64,000 bases of DNA from DASVAL01 sp035649575 (GTDB lineage: Bacteria; Planctomycetota; UBA1135; UBA2386). This document shows positions 25,100 to 33,883 of the stretch, piece after piece. The translations under genes were made by a program, and so were the position numbers. The number at the start of each line of letters is the position of its first letter. Position 1 is the first letter of the stretch. The stretch lies in assembly GCA_035649575.1 (NCBI GenBank), contig DASRJH010000199.1, positions 19,965 through 83,964 on the forward strand, read 5' to 3'. The notes under the pieces are model-generated. The model saw only the letters and a program-made list of their open reading frames with translations, was not told where the DNA came from and ran no database searches.

Positions 25100-27880
25100 A
25101 TGCATCTACTCGCTCGTTCGGCTGCCATGGGCTGCGTCCTGGCCCTGGCTCTCCCTGCGCAATCCTTCGTCAACTACGAAAGCGGGCCCGTGAACCCGCT
25201 GCGCCTGTCGCCCGACGGCACGCGTTTGTTCGTCGCCGACACGGTCGGTGGACGGCTCTCGGTGTTCGACCTGTCGAACCCGTCGGTGCCGTTCCTGATC
25301 GCCGAGATCCCGGTCGGCATGGACCCCGTGTCCGTGCACCCGCGCACGCGCGACGAAGTGTGGGTGACGAACCTGCTGTCCGACAGTGTGAGCATCGTCA
25401 GCGTCAGCGCCGGGCGCGTGATCGACACGCTGCGTGTCGTCGACGAGCCGAGCGACGTGGTTTTCGCGAGCGGCAAGGCGTTCGTCTCCGCGGCGACTAC
25501 CGATGAAGTGGAAGTATTCGACGCCGTCACGAGGGTGCCGCTCGGCACCGTCGCGTTGTTCGGCAAGGATCCGCGCTCGCTCGCCGTGAGCCCCGATGGC
25601 AGCCGCGTCTACGCCGTGATCCAGCGCTCGGGCAACGGGTCGACGGTCCTGCCCGAGAACATGTCGCCGGCGCCGCCGCCGCCGACCAACCCGTCGTTGC
25701 TGCCGGCGCCGTCGCAGGGCGTGATCGTGCGCGCCGACGATCCCGCCTGGTCGGCACAGGTTCCGTACACCTTGCCCGACAACGACGTCGCCGAGATCAA
25801 TGCCGCGACGCTGGTCGTCAACCGCTACTTCACCGCCGTCGGCACCACGAACACGGGCATCGCCGTGCATCCGACGAGCGGTGAGCTGTGGGTCGCGAAC
25901 ACGGAAGCACGCAACCTCGTGCGGTTCGAGCCGAACCTGCGCGGGCACGCGATCGACAGCCGCGTCACGCGGATCACGACGGCCGCGGTGCCGACCGTGA
26001 CCGCGTTCGACCTGAATCTGGGCTTGAGCTACGGGACCCTGCCGAACCCCGCGGCCCTGTCGACGGCGCTCAGCGAACCGTTCGGCGTCGCGATCGACGC
26101 GGCGGGCGGCAAGCTCTACGTCGCGGCCCAAGGCACCGATCGAGTCGGCGTGCTCGACCTCTCGGGGGCCGTCTTGGCTCGCATCGAGATCGGCGTGACG
26201 CCGGGCCCCACGGTCAACACGCGGCAGAAGCGCGGCCCGCGCGCGCTCGCGCTGCACCCGACGCAGAGCCGGCTCTACGTGCTGAATCACCTCAGCGACA
26301 CGCTCAGTGTCGTCGACACGGTGTCGCGCACGGTGCTGCTCGAAAAGGCGATCGCGACGGTGGATCCGATGCCCGCTTCGATGCGGGAGGGCCGCAAGTT
26401 CCTCTACGACGCCAAGCTGTCGGGCAACGGCACCATGTCGTGCGCTTCCTGCCACGTCGATGGCGACACCGACGGCATCGCGTGGGACCTCGGCGATCCA
26501 GGTGGCTCGATGCAGGCTGCGCCGTCGCAGCCGTTCCCGTTCAGCCTCGGGATCACGCAGTTCCACCCGATGAAGGGGCCGATGACGACGCAGACGCTGC
26601 GCGGCCTGCAGGGCGTTGGCGCGCTGCACTGGCGCGGCGACCGCGCCGACTTCCAGGCCTTCAATCCGGCGTTCGACAAGCTCATGGGGGGCGTGCCGCT
26701 CACCTCTGGGGACATGAACGACTACGCGGCGTTCGCGATGGCGATCAGGCTGCCGCCGAATCCGAACCAGCAGCTCAATCGCGCGTACCGCACGCTGCCG
26801 GCGGCCAACAACGAGGCGGCTGGCCTCGCCGCGTTCCAGGCAACGGTGGCGAGCATTCCGCTGCTCGGCGGCGTGGGCTGTTCCTTTTGCCACTCGCTGC
26901 CGGGGGGCACGAATGGCCGCATCATCAGCAGCTTGATCCTCCAGGAGCCGCAGCAGGTGAAGGTGCCGCATATTCGCAACCTCTATCGCAAGGTCGGCTT
27001 CAACCGCGTCGCGGGTCCGCAGAAGGCGGGCTTCGGCTACACGAAGGACGGCGCCATCGACAACCTGACGACCTTCGTCAACATCCCGCAGTTCAACAGC
27101 TGGCCGTCGGTGACGAAGGACGACATCGTCACCTTCTTGCTGAGCGCGGACACCGGCACCGCGCCCGCGGTCGGTTACCAGTTCATGCTCACGCAGGCCA
27201 ACGCGCTGACCCAGCCGCTGCTCGACAACTTCCAGCTCGCGACCACGCGGGCGAACGCGGGCGACCTCGACCTCACCGCCCAGGGTCTGCTCGACGGTCG
27301 CGTCGCGGGGCTGCTCTACGAGACGGCCACGGGCATGTTCGTCGTCGATCGCACCGGCGAAGGCCCCTACACGCAGGCCCAGTTGCAGAACAAGGCGATC
27401 GCGGGCACCGCGGTGCTCGCGTTCACGGCCGTCACGCCCGGTAGCGGCAACCGTCTCGCGCTCGACCGCGACGCCGACAGCACCAAGAACGCCGACGAAG
27501 ACGCGGATCCCTATGGCCTCGCGACGGCAGGCTGTGCCGGCTTCCCGCGCCTGGGTGCCAACTCCGAGCCCAGGGTCGGCAACAGCCAGTTCGGCTACGT
27601 GATGGACAACGTGCCGCCCAACTCGCTGGCGCTGCACGTGCTGGCGCTGGGTCCGGCGTCGATACCGGTCTTCGGCGTCGAACTGCTGATCGATCCGCTG
27701 ACTGCCGTGGTGTTCACCGTGCCGAGCGACCCGTATGGCAGCGCGCTGTATCCGTTCCCGATCCCACCGGTTGCCGGCTACGTCGGGTTGTCGATCTACG
27801 CGCAGTCCCTGTGGCTCGACGCGTGCGGCCCGCAGGGGGTGAGCAGCAGCGCCGGCCTGCGGTTCACGATCAGGCCGTGA
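25100..27880 (+). CDS. Secreted YVTN-type propeller fused to a di-haem cytochrome c region
   Basis: 926 residues with a signal peptide (ending ALPAQ, about residue 21). Residues about 30-430 are a YVTN/seven-bladed-type propeller (LSPDGTRLFVADTV, LHPTQSRLYVLNHLSDTLSVVD). Two c-type haem sites follow: C448-ASC-H452 and C594-SFC-H598, in a region resembling di-haem cytochrome c peroxidase/MauG-type proteins. The last roughly 120 residues resemble the end module of the proteins at 1612 and 5788. It is probably periplasmic or surface-located, with an electron-transfer or peroxidase-like role; the substrate is unknown. It interrupts the dnaX-ybaB-recR cluster. Its stop codon is the first three bases of a two-hairpin element. 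Confidence 0.82.
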   Translation: MHLLARSAAMGCVLALALPAQSFVNYESGPVNPLRLSPDGTRLFVADTVGGRLSVFDLSNPSVPFLIAEIPVGMDPVSVHPRTRDEVWVTNLLSDSVSIVSVSAGRVIDTLRVVDEPSDVVFASGKAFVSAATTDEVEVFDAVTRVPLGTVALFGKDPRSLAVSPDGSRVYAVIQRSGNGSTVLPENMSPAPPPPTNPSLLPAPSQGVIVRADDPAWSAQVPYTLPDNDVAEINAATLVVNRYFTAVGTTNTGIAVHPTSGELWVANTEARNLVRFEPNLRGHAIDSRVTRITTAAVPTVTAFDLNLGLSYGTLPNPAALSTALSEPFGVAIDAAGGKLYVAAQGTDRVGVLDLSGAVLARIEIGVTPGPTVNTRQKRGPRALALHPTQSRLYVLNHLSDTLSVVDTVSRTVLLEKAIATVDPMPASMREGRKFLYDAKLSGNGTMSCASCHVDGDTDGIAWDLGDPGGSMQAAPSQPFPFSLGITQFHPMKGPMTTQTLRGLQGVGALHWRGDRADFQAFNPAFDKLMGGVPLTSGDMNDYAAFAMAIRLPPNPNQQLNRAYRTLPAANNEAAGLAAFQATVASIPLLGGVGCSFCHSLPGGTNGRIISSLILQEPQQVKVPHIRNLYRKVGFNRVAGPQKAGFGYTKDGAIDNLTTFVNIPQFNSWPSVTKDDIVTFLLSADTGTAPAVGYQFMLTQANALTQPLLDNFQLATTRANAGDLDLTAQGLLDGRVAGLLYETATGMFVVDRTGEGPYTQAQLQNKAIAGTAVLAFTAVTPGSGNRLALDRDADSTKNADEDADPYGLATAGCAGFPRLGANSEPRVGNSQFGYVMDNVPPNSLALHVLALGPASIPVFGVELLIDPLTAVVFTVPSDPYGSALYPFPIPPVAGYVGLSIYAQSLWLDACGPQGVSSSAGLRFTIRP

Positions 27881-28060
27881 TCCAAGCCGCCTCAGAGGCG
27901 GCTTGGATCACTGGATCTCCCCCGGCGCCGCGGGGAGATGACAAGGGCGAAACACGCAGCCAGCCCCGCGGCGGCGTCACTCTCGGCCGGCTGGGGCGCC
28001 TGCTTGCGGGCCAATCCTCCTGCTGCGACGGTTCTGTTGCCAACCCGCCTGAGAGGCGGG
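27878..28060. repeat. Two-hairpin intergenic element, copy A
   Basis: Hairpin 1 is a perfect 16-bp inverted repeat with one-base loop, 27878-27893 and 27895-27910 (TGATCCAAGCCGCCTC / GAGGCGGCTTGGATCA); its first three bases are the stop codon of the upstream gene. Hairpin 2 has stem 27926-27935 / 27964-27973 (CGCCGCGGGG / CCCCGCGGCG) and a 28-nt loop containing AAGGGCGAAA and GCAGCCAG. A tail, GCTGCGACGGTTCTGTTGCC followed by CCCGCCT-gag-AGGCGGG (28044-28060), repeats part of copy B. Copies B, C and D lie at 41175, 51264 and 61332. Confidence 0.8.
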
Positions 28061-28065
28061 CGTGG

Positions 28066-28088
28066 ATGCCGGGCGGCCGGCCCGGCAT
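28066..28088. terminator. GC-rich hairpin upstream of ybaB
   Basis: ATGCCGGGC (28066-28074) pairs perfectly with GCCCGGCAT (28080-28088) around the 5-nt loop GGCCG. It lies 40 bp before the ybaB start. There is no T-tract. It may be a terminator for the upstream gene, a processing site or part of the ybaB leader. Confidence 0.35.
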
Positions 28089-28127
28089 GATGCTCGGAGT
28101 CCGAGACCACGTTCGGAGATCTGCGCA

Positions 28128-28454
28128 ATGGCTACAGGATTCGGTGACATGAGCAGCCTGCTCAAGCAGGCGCAAGAGATGCAGCGCCGCATGGCCGAGA
28201 CGCAGCGCTCCCTCGGCGAACGCATCCTCGAAGGCTCGGCCGGGGGCGGCGCCGTGAAGGCCTACGTGAACGGCAACCAGGAACTGCAGGCGATCAAGAT
28301 CCAGCCCGCCGCGGTCGACCCGAAGGACGTCGAAACGCTCGAGGACCTCGTGACGGGCGCCGTGCGCCAGGCACTGCAGGCGGCAAAGGAGCTGCGCGAC
28401 CGCGAGATGGGCAAAGTGACCGGTGGCATGAACCTGCCCGGCATGGGCTTCTAG
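28128..28454 (+). CDS. ybaB: YbaB/EbfC nucleoid-associated protein
   Basis: 108 residues. The N-terminus MATGFGDMSSLLKQAQEMQRR and the following GGGAVKAYVNGNQELQAIKI are characteristic of the family. The C-terminus ends in a Met/Gly-rich tail (GGMNLPGMGF), as usual. It is a small dimeric DNA-binding protein. GGAG at 28114 is a good ribosome binding site for ATG 28128. recR follows after 12 bp, the usual arrangement. Confidence 0.95.
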   Translation: MATGFGDMSSLLKQAQEMQRRMAETQRSLGERILEGSAGGGAVKAYVNGNQELQAIKIQPAAVDPKDVETLEDLVTGAVRQALQAAKELRDREMGKVTGGMNLPGMGF

Positions 28455-28466
28455 GCCGGCTCCGGC

Positions 28467-29078
28467 ATGGCGACGCGCGACCGCACGATCGAGAACCTGA
28501 TCGAACGTCTGGGCCGCCTGCCGGGCATCGGGCCGAAGACAGCGGAGCGGTTGGCGTTCCATCTGCTGCGCATCGAGGTCGACGAAGCGCTCCAGCTCGC
28601 GCGCGCGATCGAACAGGTTCGCGCCGCGGTCAAGTCGTGCCGGCAATGCTTCAATCTCGACGCCCAGGATCCGTGCGGAATCTGCGCCGACGCGCAACGC
28701 GATCGCAGCATGCTGCTCGTGGTCGAGGATCCGCGGGAGATCGCGCGCTTCGAGGGCATCGGCTACCGCGGCCTCTACCACGTGCTGCAGGGGCGCCTGT
28801 CGCCGTTCGAGGGCATCCGCCCCGAAGATCTCACGGCGGACCAACTCGTGCAGCGCGTGAAGCAGGAGAAGCTCAAAGAAGTCTGCCTCGCGACGAACCC
28901 GGACCTCGAAGGGGAAGGCACCGCTCGCGTGCTGGCCGAGCGGCTCGCGCCGCTGGTCGCTCAACTCGGGGTCAAGGTGACGCGGTTGGCGCGAGGGCTG
29001 CCCGCGGGATCCTCGATCGCGCAGGTGAGCGCCTCGATCCTCGCCGACGCGATCGAGGGACGACGAACGCTCTCGTGA
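28467..29078 (+). CDS. recR: Recombination protein RecR
   Basis: 203 residues, the normal length. N-terminal helix-hairpin-helix with LGRLPGIGPKTAERLAFHLL, a C4 zinc finger (CRQC ... CGIC, about 57-75) and a Toprim domain (LLVVEDPREIARFE; GRLSPFEGI). It works with RecF and RecO in loading RecA at gaps. Preceded by ybaB; the GTG start of hrpB overlaps its TGA. Confidence 0.97.
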   Translation: MATRDRTIENLIERLGRLPGIGPKTAERLAFHLLRIEVDEALQLARAIEQVRAAVKSCRQCFNLDAQDPCGICADAQRDRSMLLVVEDPREIARFEGIGYRGLYHVLQGRLSPFEGIRPEDLTADQLVQRVKQEKLKEVCLATNPDLEGEGTARVLAERLAPLVAQLGVKVTRLARGLPAGSSIAQVSASILADAIEGRRTLS

Positions 29079-31579
29079 GAGATCCGCTGCCGATCGACGA
29101 CGTGCTGCCGGCCGTGCAGCAGGCCTTGACCGCCTCGACGTCGCTGCTGCTGATGGCGCCGCCGGGATCCGGCAAGACGACGCGCGTGCCCCCGGCCTTG
29201 CTGCCCCTGCTCGGGGAGCGCGGCGGCGAGGTCGTCGTGCTCGAGCCGAGGCGGCTCGCGGCGCGGGCCGCCGCGTCGCGCGTCGCATACGAACTGGGCA
29301 CCGAGGTCGGCGCGTTGGTCGGCTACCAGGTGCGCGGCGATGCGCGAACGAGCCGGCAGACCAGGATCCGCTTCGTCACCGAGGGTGTGCTCGTGCGACA
29401 GCTCGTGCAGGATCCGTGTCTCGAGGGCGTGGGCGCCGTCTGCCTCGACGAATTCCACGAGCGCCATCTCGAAGGCGACCTCGCGCTCGCGATGCTCGCG
29501 GAGACGCGGGCGACCGTTCGGCCCGACCTGCGGCTCTGCGTGATGTCGGCGACGTTGGATCCGGCGCCGCTGCAGGCGTTCCTGCCCGGCTGCGCGACCG
29601 TGACGGCGGACGGGCGGCTGTTCGCCGTGAAGGTCGTGTTCCAGGGGGCAGGCAGCGACCTCGAGGTGGACGTGCGCACCGCCGTGGAACGGGCGCTCGA
29701 CGAGACGAACGGCGACGTGCTCGTGTTCCTGCCCGGCACGGGAGAGATCCACCGCTGTGAGCAGGCGCTCGACAATCTCGCGCGGCGACGCTCTGTGCTC
29801 GTGCTGCCGCTGCACGGGCGCCTCGACCCGGCCGATCAGGACCGCGCGATCCGCCCGCAGAGCCAGCGCAAGGTCGTGCTGTCGACGAACGTCGCCGAGA
29901 GCTCGCTGACGATCGCGGGCGTCACCGCAGTCGTCGATTCGGGTCTCGCGCGCGAGCTGCGTTTCGACCGCGGCCGCGGCGTCGACGTGCTGCAGCTCGA
30001 GAAGATCAGCCTCGCGTCGGCGACCCAACGCACGGGTCGCGCCGGCCGCACGGCGCCCGGCATCTGCTACCGCCTGTGGAGTGCGGCCCAGGAACGCGCG
30101 ATGCCGCAGCGCACGTTGCCCGAGGTGCAGCGCGTGGACCTCTCCGCGCCGGCACTGCTCGTGCGTGCGTTCGCGGGGCGCGCTCCGGAGCGTTTCCAGT
30201 GGTTCGAGAGCCCGCCCGAGCAGGCCTTGAGGGCCGCGGATGCCGTGCTCGCGGACCTCGGCGCGATCGACGTCGAACGCGGCACCTTGCTGCCGCTCGG
30301 CAGGGCGCTGTTGTCATTGCCGCTGCACCCGCGCCTTGGCGCGGTCGTGCTGCGAGGCCGGGAGCTCGGCTGCGCCGTGGCCGCGGCGACGGCCGCGACC
30401 CTGCTGGCAGAGGTCGAGCAACTCGGCCGCGAGGGCAGCGACCTGCATGCCGCGGTGGACTCGTTCCTGCTCGCGGAAACACGCGGCTTTCCCGAGGCGC
30501 TGTGCCGCGAGTTCGGCAGCTGGCCGGGACAAGCGCGTGCTCTGGTGGCATCGCGGAACCGGCTGCTCGGCGGCGCGGGCCGCTCGCGCGACGAAGAGGG
30601 CCGCGACACGTCAGCCCTGGCGTCGTGTCTGCTCGCGGGCTTTCCCGATCGCGTCGCGCTGCGTTCGCAAGGCGGCGACGGCCGTTCGGCGACGATGGTC
30701 GGCGGCCGCGGGCTCGTGCTCTCACCTGCCGCCGACGGGCACGACCTCGTGCTCGCGCTGCGACTGATCGAGACGGGGCGGCAGCAGCGTTCGCGCGCGA
30801 CCTTGACCGTCACGCTCGAGGTCGCGGACCTGCTGGCCGAGGCGCCCGACGCACTGCAGGAAGTCGTGACTGCCGCGCTCGACGAGTCGGCGGGTCGCGT
30901 GGTCGCCGTTCGCGAGCAGCGTTATCGCGACCTGCCGCTGCGTTCGTCGCGCGGCGGGGAACTGCCGGACGGGGAGGCGAGGAAGCTGCTGCTGCCACTG
31001 CTCGCGGCGGACCCGTGGCGGTGGCTCGGGGAGCAGAAGGAGCTGCGGCGGCTGCTCGGCCGCGCGCGGTGGCTCGCCGAGAGGATGCCCGATCTCGCGC
31101 TGCCGGTCTGGGACGATCGGGCCCTCGCGTCGGCGGCCCTCGACCTGTTGGCGCAGCGCAGCGATCTGCGCGTGTTGCGCGACGCCGCAGTGGGGGAGCT
31201 CCTGCTCGCGCAGCTGCAGCCGGCCCAGCGGCGCGGCTTGTCGCAGTGGGCACCGGATCGCATCGCGCTGCCCTCGGGACGCTCGGCCGTCGTCGACTAC
31301 GGGGCACCCGCCGGTCCGACCGTTGCGGCCCGGTTGCAGGAGTTCTTCGGTCTGCGTTCGGTGAAAGCACTTGCCGGTGGGCGGGTCCCCGTGGTGCTCG
31401 AGCTGCTGGCGCCGAACCATCAACCCGTGCAGGTCACGACGGACCTCGCGAGCTTCTGGGCCAACGTCTATCCCCAGGTGCGGCGCGAGTTGAGCCGGCG
31501 GTATCCGCGGCACAGTTGGCCCGAAGATCCGCTGGCGGCGGCTCCTGAGGCTCGGCCGCGGCGGCGCCCGCCCCAGTAG
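29075..31579 (+). CDS. hrpB: ATP-dependent RNA helicase HrpB
   Basis: 834 residues from GTG 29075, which overlaps the recR stop (GTGA). Helicase motifs: Walker A APPGSGKTT (Lys34), DEFH in CLDEFHERH, SAT in VMSATLDP, motif IV-VI region with NVAESSLTI and QRTGRAGRTAPG. HrpB is a DEAH-box (DExH) helicase of about 820 residues with a characteristic C-terminal domain (here ending VPVVLELLAPNHQPVQVT and SFWANVYPQVRRELSRRYPRH). Its physiological RNA target is not established in most bacteria. Confidence 0.95.
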   Translation: MRDPLPIDDVLPAVQQALTASTSLLLMAPPGSGKTTRVPPALLPLLGERGGEVVVLEPRRLAARAAASRVAYELGTEVGALVGYQVRGDARTSRQTRIRFVTEGVLVRQLVQDPCLEGVGAVCLDEFHERHLEGDLALAMLAETRATVRPDLRLCVMSATLDPAPLQAFLPGCATVTADGRLFAVKVVFQGAGSDLEVDVRTAVERALDETNGDVLVFLPGTGEIHRCEQALDNLARRRSVLVLPLHGRLDPADQDRAIRPQSQRKVVLSTNVAESSLTIAGVTAVVDSGLARELRFDRGRGVDVLQLEKISLASATQRTGRAGRTAPGICYRLWSAAQERAMPQRTLPEVQRVDLSAPALLVRAFAGRAPERFQWFESPPEQALRAADAVLADLGAIDVERGTLLPLGRALLSLPLHPRLGAVVLRGRELGCAVAAATAATLLAEVEQLGREGSDLHAAVDSFLLAETRGFPEALCREFGSWPGQARALVASRNRLLGGAGRSRDEEGRDTSALASCLLAGFPDRVALRSQGGDGRSATMVGGRGLVLSPAADGHDLVLALRLIETGRQQRSRATLTVTLEVADLLAEAPDALQEVVTAALDESAGRVVAVREQRYRDLPLRSSRGGELPDGEARKLLLPLLAADPWRWLGEQKELRRLLGRARWLAERMPDLALPVWDDRALASAALDLLAQRSDLRVLRDAAVGELLLAQLQPAQRRGLSQWAPDRIALPSGRSAVVDYGAPAGPTVAARLQEFFGLRSVKALAGGRVPVVLELLAPNHQPVQVTTDLASFWANVYPQVRRELSRRYPRHSWPEDPLAAAPEARPRRRPPQ

Positions 31580-31746
31580 CCGGTCATCGCCGGAACCCCC
31601 AGAGCAGGGGGGTCGGGCCCGTAGGCCCCCTTTGGTTGCGGCCATGGTCGCGATGGGGTGTCGCCCCCTGGCACAGCTGCCCCGCGGACCGCTCAAGATT
31701 CCATCGCTGTGCGCCGAAAGTCCCTCCAGGAGCGACCTTCCGCAGC

Positions 31747-33117
31747 ATGAGCCTCGACATCCGCCTCGGCCAGCGCCAAGAACAGCGCGCCGCCCTGCTG
31801 CCGCAGATGCTGCAATCGATCGAGGTGTTGCAGCTCGCGACCGAGGACCTGCTGCAGTTCCTCGAGCAGGAAGTCGAGGCGAACGAGACGCTCGAGTTGC
31901 GGCCCGCCTCTGCGCCCGAGCCCGAGATGAACCAGGCGCCGGCCGAGCGCGAGGACTCCAGTTGGGAAGAGTGGCGGCGCGGGCCCGCGGGCGACGGCGA
32001 GGACAAGAAGCAGGCCTTCCTCGAGAACGTGCCGGCCGGTGAAACGACGCTGGTCGACTTCGTGGGGCAGCAACTCGCCTTCCGCTCCGTGCCGCCGGTG
32101 CTGGCCTCGGCAGTCCTCGCACTGACGGCGCATCTCGACGACCGCGGCCTGCTGCCGTTCTCGATCGAGACCCTGGCCAAGGAAGTCGACATGGCGGCGG
32201 AGCTGCTGCACGAGGCGCACGACGTCCTGCGCACGCTGGAGCCGTGCGGCATCGGCGCTTTCGATCCCGTGGAGGCGATGCTGCTGCAGGCGCAGGACGA
32301 TCCGGACCTCGATTCGATCGAGCAGTTGCTGCACTCGCACCTCGAGGCATTGAGCCGCAACAAGCTGCCCGAAGTCGCCCGCGCGATGGACCTCCCGCTC
32401 GAGGAGCTGCACGCACTGCTGCTGCGCATGCGCGAGCTGAATCCACATCCCGGTGCCGAGTTCTCGGGCCGCCCGGGGGTTCCGCTGCGTCCCGACGCCT
32501 ACGCGTGGCTGCGCGACGGTGTCGTGCAGACGGCACTCGACGACGCGTGGATGCCGGACCTCCGGATCAACACCGAATACGAGACCATGGCCGGCGATGG
32601 AACCACGCCGCGCGAAGTGCGCGACTACCTGCGACGCAAGCTGCGTTCGGCCCGCGACCTGATCGAAGCCGTGCACAACCGGCAGCACACGATGTTGCGC
32701 GTGGTGCAGGCCGTGATGCGCGAGCAGGCGGCATTCCTCGCGAAGGGACGCATCGCGATCCGCCCGCTGCGCATGAGCGAGATCGCGGATCGGTTGCAAA
32801 TGCACACGTCGACAGTCTCGCGCGCGATCGCGGGCAAACACGTGCAGACCGATCGCGGCGTGTTCCGGCTGCGCGATTTCTTCGACGGCGGCCGCATCGA
32901 CGCGGAGCCCGCCGCCGGCCAGGGTCGCATGGCCGTGGCCCAGCAGATCGCCGACATCGTCGCGGCCGAGGACAAGCAGACGCCGTTGTCCGACGACGAC
33001 CTCGTCGCTGCCCTGGCAGGCCGCGGCGTGCAAGCCGCGCGGCGCACAATCACGAAATACCGCAAGGAACTCGGCATCCCGTCGAGCTACTTGCGCCGGA
33101 GGTTCGATCCGTCATGA
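31747..33117 (+). CDS. rpoN: RNA polymerase sigma-54 factor
   Basis: 456 residues from ATG 31747. Region I has the Gln/Leu-rich activator-interacting segment (MLQSIEVLQLATEDLLQFL). Region II is acidic (about 50-85). The core-binding domain follows, with LEPCGIGAFDP. The helix-turn-helix is IADRLQMHTSTVSRAIAGKH, and the RpoN box is ARRTITKYRK (431-440) near the C-terminus, which contacts the -24 element. The gene ends with ATGA, overlapping the next gene. Sigma-54 needs ATP-driven enhancer-binding activators; none is encoded in this window. Confidence 0.97.
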   Translation: MSLDIRLGQRQEQRAALLPQMLQSIEVLQLATEDLLQFLEQEVEANETLELRPASAPEPEMNQAPAEREDSSWEEWRRGPAGDGEDKKQAFLENVPAGETTLVDFVGQQLAFRSVPPVLASAVLALTAHLDDRGLLPFSIETLAKEVDMAAELLHEAHDVLRTLEPCGIGAFDPVEAMLLQAQDDPDLDSIEQLLHSHLEALSRNKLPEVARAMDLPLEELHALLLRMRELNPHPGAEFSGRPGVPLRPDAYAWLRDGVVQTALDDAWMPDLRINTEYETMAGDGTTPREVRDYLRRKLRSARDLIEAVHNRQHTMLRVVQAVMREQAAFLAKGRIAIRPLRMSEIADRLQMHTSTVSRAIAGKHVQTDRGVFRLRDFFDGGRIDAEPAAGQGRMAVAQQIADIVAAEDKQTPLSDDDLVAALAGRGVQAARRTITKYRKELGIPSSYLRRRFDPS

Positions 33118-33824
33118 CCCGGTACGATCCGTTTGCCAAGACTCCAGCGAAGACCGACTCGTCGAGAGTCGCCCCGCCACGCGACGAAGAGGACATGTTG
33201 TTCGCAACCGACGAGCCCGTGAAGGGGGGCCCTCCGGCGGACAGCGGCTGGGAGCTGCTGAGCGAGAACGTGGAAAGCCTGCTGCCGAATGCCGGTGCAC
33301 TGCGTGATGCCGAGTTGTTCGCCGCGGAAATCCTCGGCGAGGAAACACCGGTTCCCGCGCAGCGGGCACAACCACAGCCAGCGACCGAGCCCGCGGCGCC
33401 GCCGCGCGAATCGCGGAAACCGACTCCCACGGAGAAGAAGCCGATTCAGACGGAGAAGAAGCCGACCCAGGCGCAGAAGCAGGTGACGCCGGCTCCGCGC
33501 GCTGCCGCGGCCCCGCCCCCGGCGGCGCGGACGCTTCCGGCGGCCGCAGCCCCGCGCGTCGCGGTGCGGACGCTGCCCGCGGCCGCAGCCCCGGCACCGA
33601 CCGAGGCGCGCGCGAAGACCTCGCTCGACCCGATCATGCCTACGCGGCCACCGCGCCGCCAACGCAGCGGGGCCAGCAAGCACGCGCCCTCGATCGTGTT
33701 CGGCGTCGGCGCAACGGTCGCCGCGTGGCTCGCCCTGATGCGGCACAACTACGTGCTGGCCGCCATCGCCGGCACCGCCACGCTCGTCGGCGTCGTGTTC
33801 GCGTGGCTCTGGCACCGCCGCTGA
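33114..33824 (+). CDS. Unrecognised membrane protein with Pro/Lys-rich linker
   Basis: 236 residues, translationally coupled to rpoN by ATGA. The N-terminal 80 residues are acidic and soluble (DEEDMLFATDEPVK). A low-complexity segment follows (about 80-170), with EKKP repeats (PTPTEKKPIQTEKKPTQAQ) and Ala/Pro runs. Two C-terminal transmembrane helices (SIVFGVGATVAAWLALM; VLAAIAGTATLVGVVFAWLW) end in a basic tail. No family recognised. The coupling to rpoN may only reflect operon structure. Confidence 0.7.
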   Translation: MTRYDPFAKTPAKTDSSRVAPPRDEEDMLFATDEPVKGGPPADSGWELLSENVESLLPNAGALRDAELFAAEILGEETPVPAQRAQPQPATEPAAPPRESRKPTPTEKKPIQTEKKPTQAQKQVTPAPRAAAAPPPAARTLPAAAAPRVAVRTLPAAAAPAPTEARAKTSLDPIMPTRPPRRQRSGASKHAPSIVFGVGATVAAWLALMRHNYVLAAIAGTATLVGVVFAWLWHRR

Positions 33825-33883
33825 AACGCGCAGGCGACAGTTTGCGCGACTACGGGCCCGATGCGGGGCTCTATCCTGCGGGT

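Noticed and set aside
25106..27637. Very long open frame on the minus strand (about 840 codons)
   Set aside because: It lies wholly inside the cytochrome/propeller gene, and its translation is Arg/Ala/His-rich with no motifs. It arises from high GC at third positions.
31660..31690. Sigma-54 -24/-12 promoter-like sequence (TGGCACAG) before rpoN
   Set aside because: The spacing and the -12 half (TTGC) do not match.
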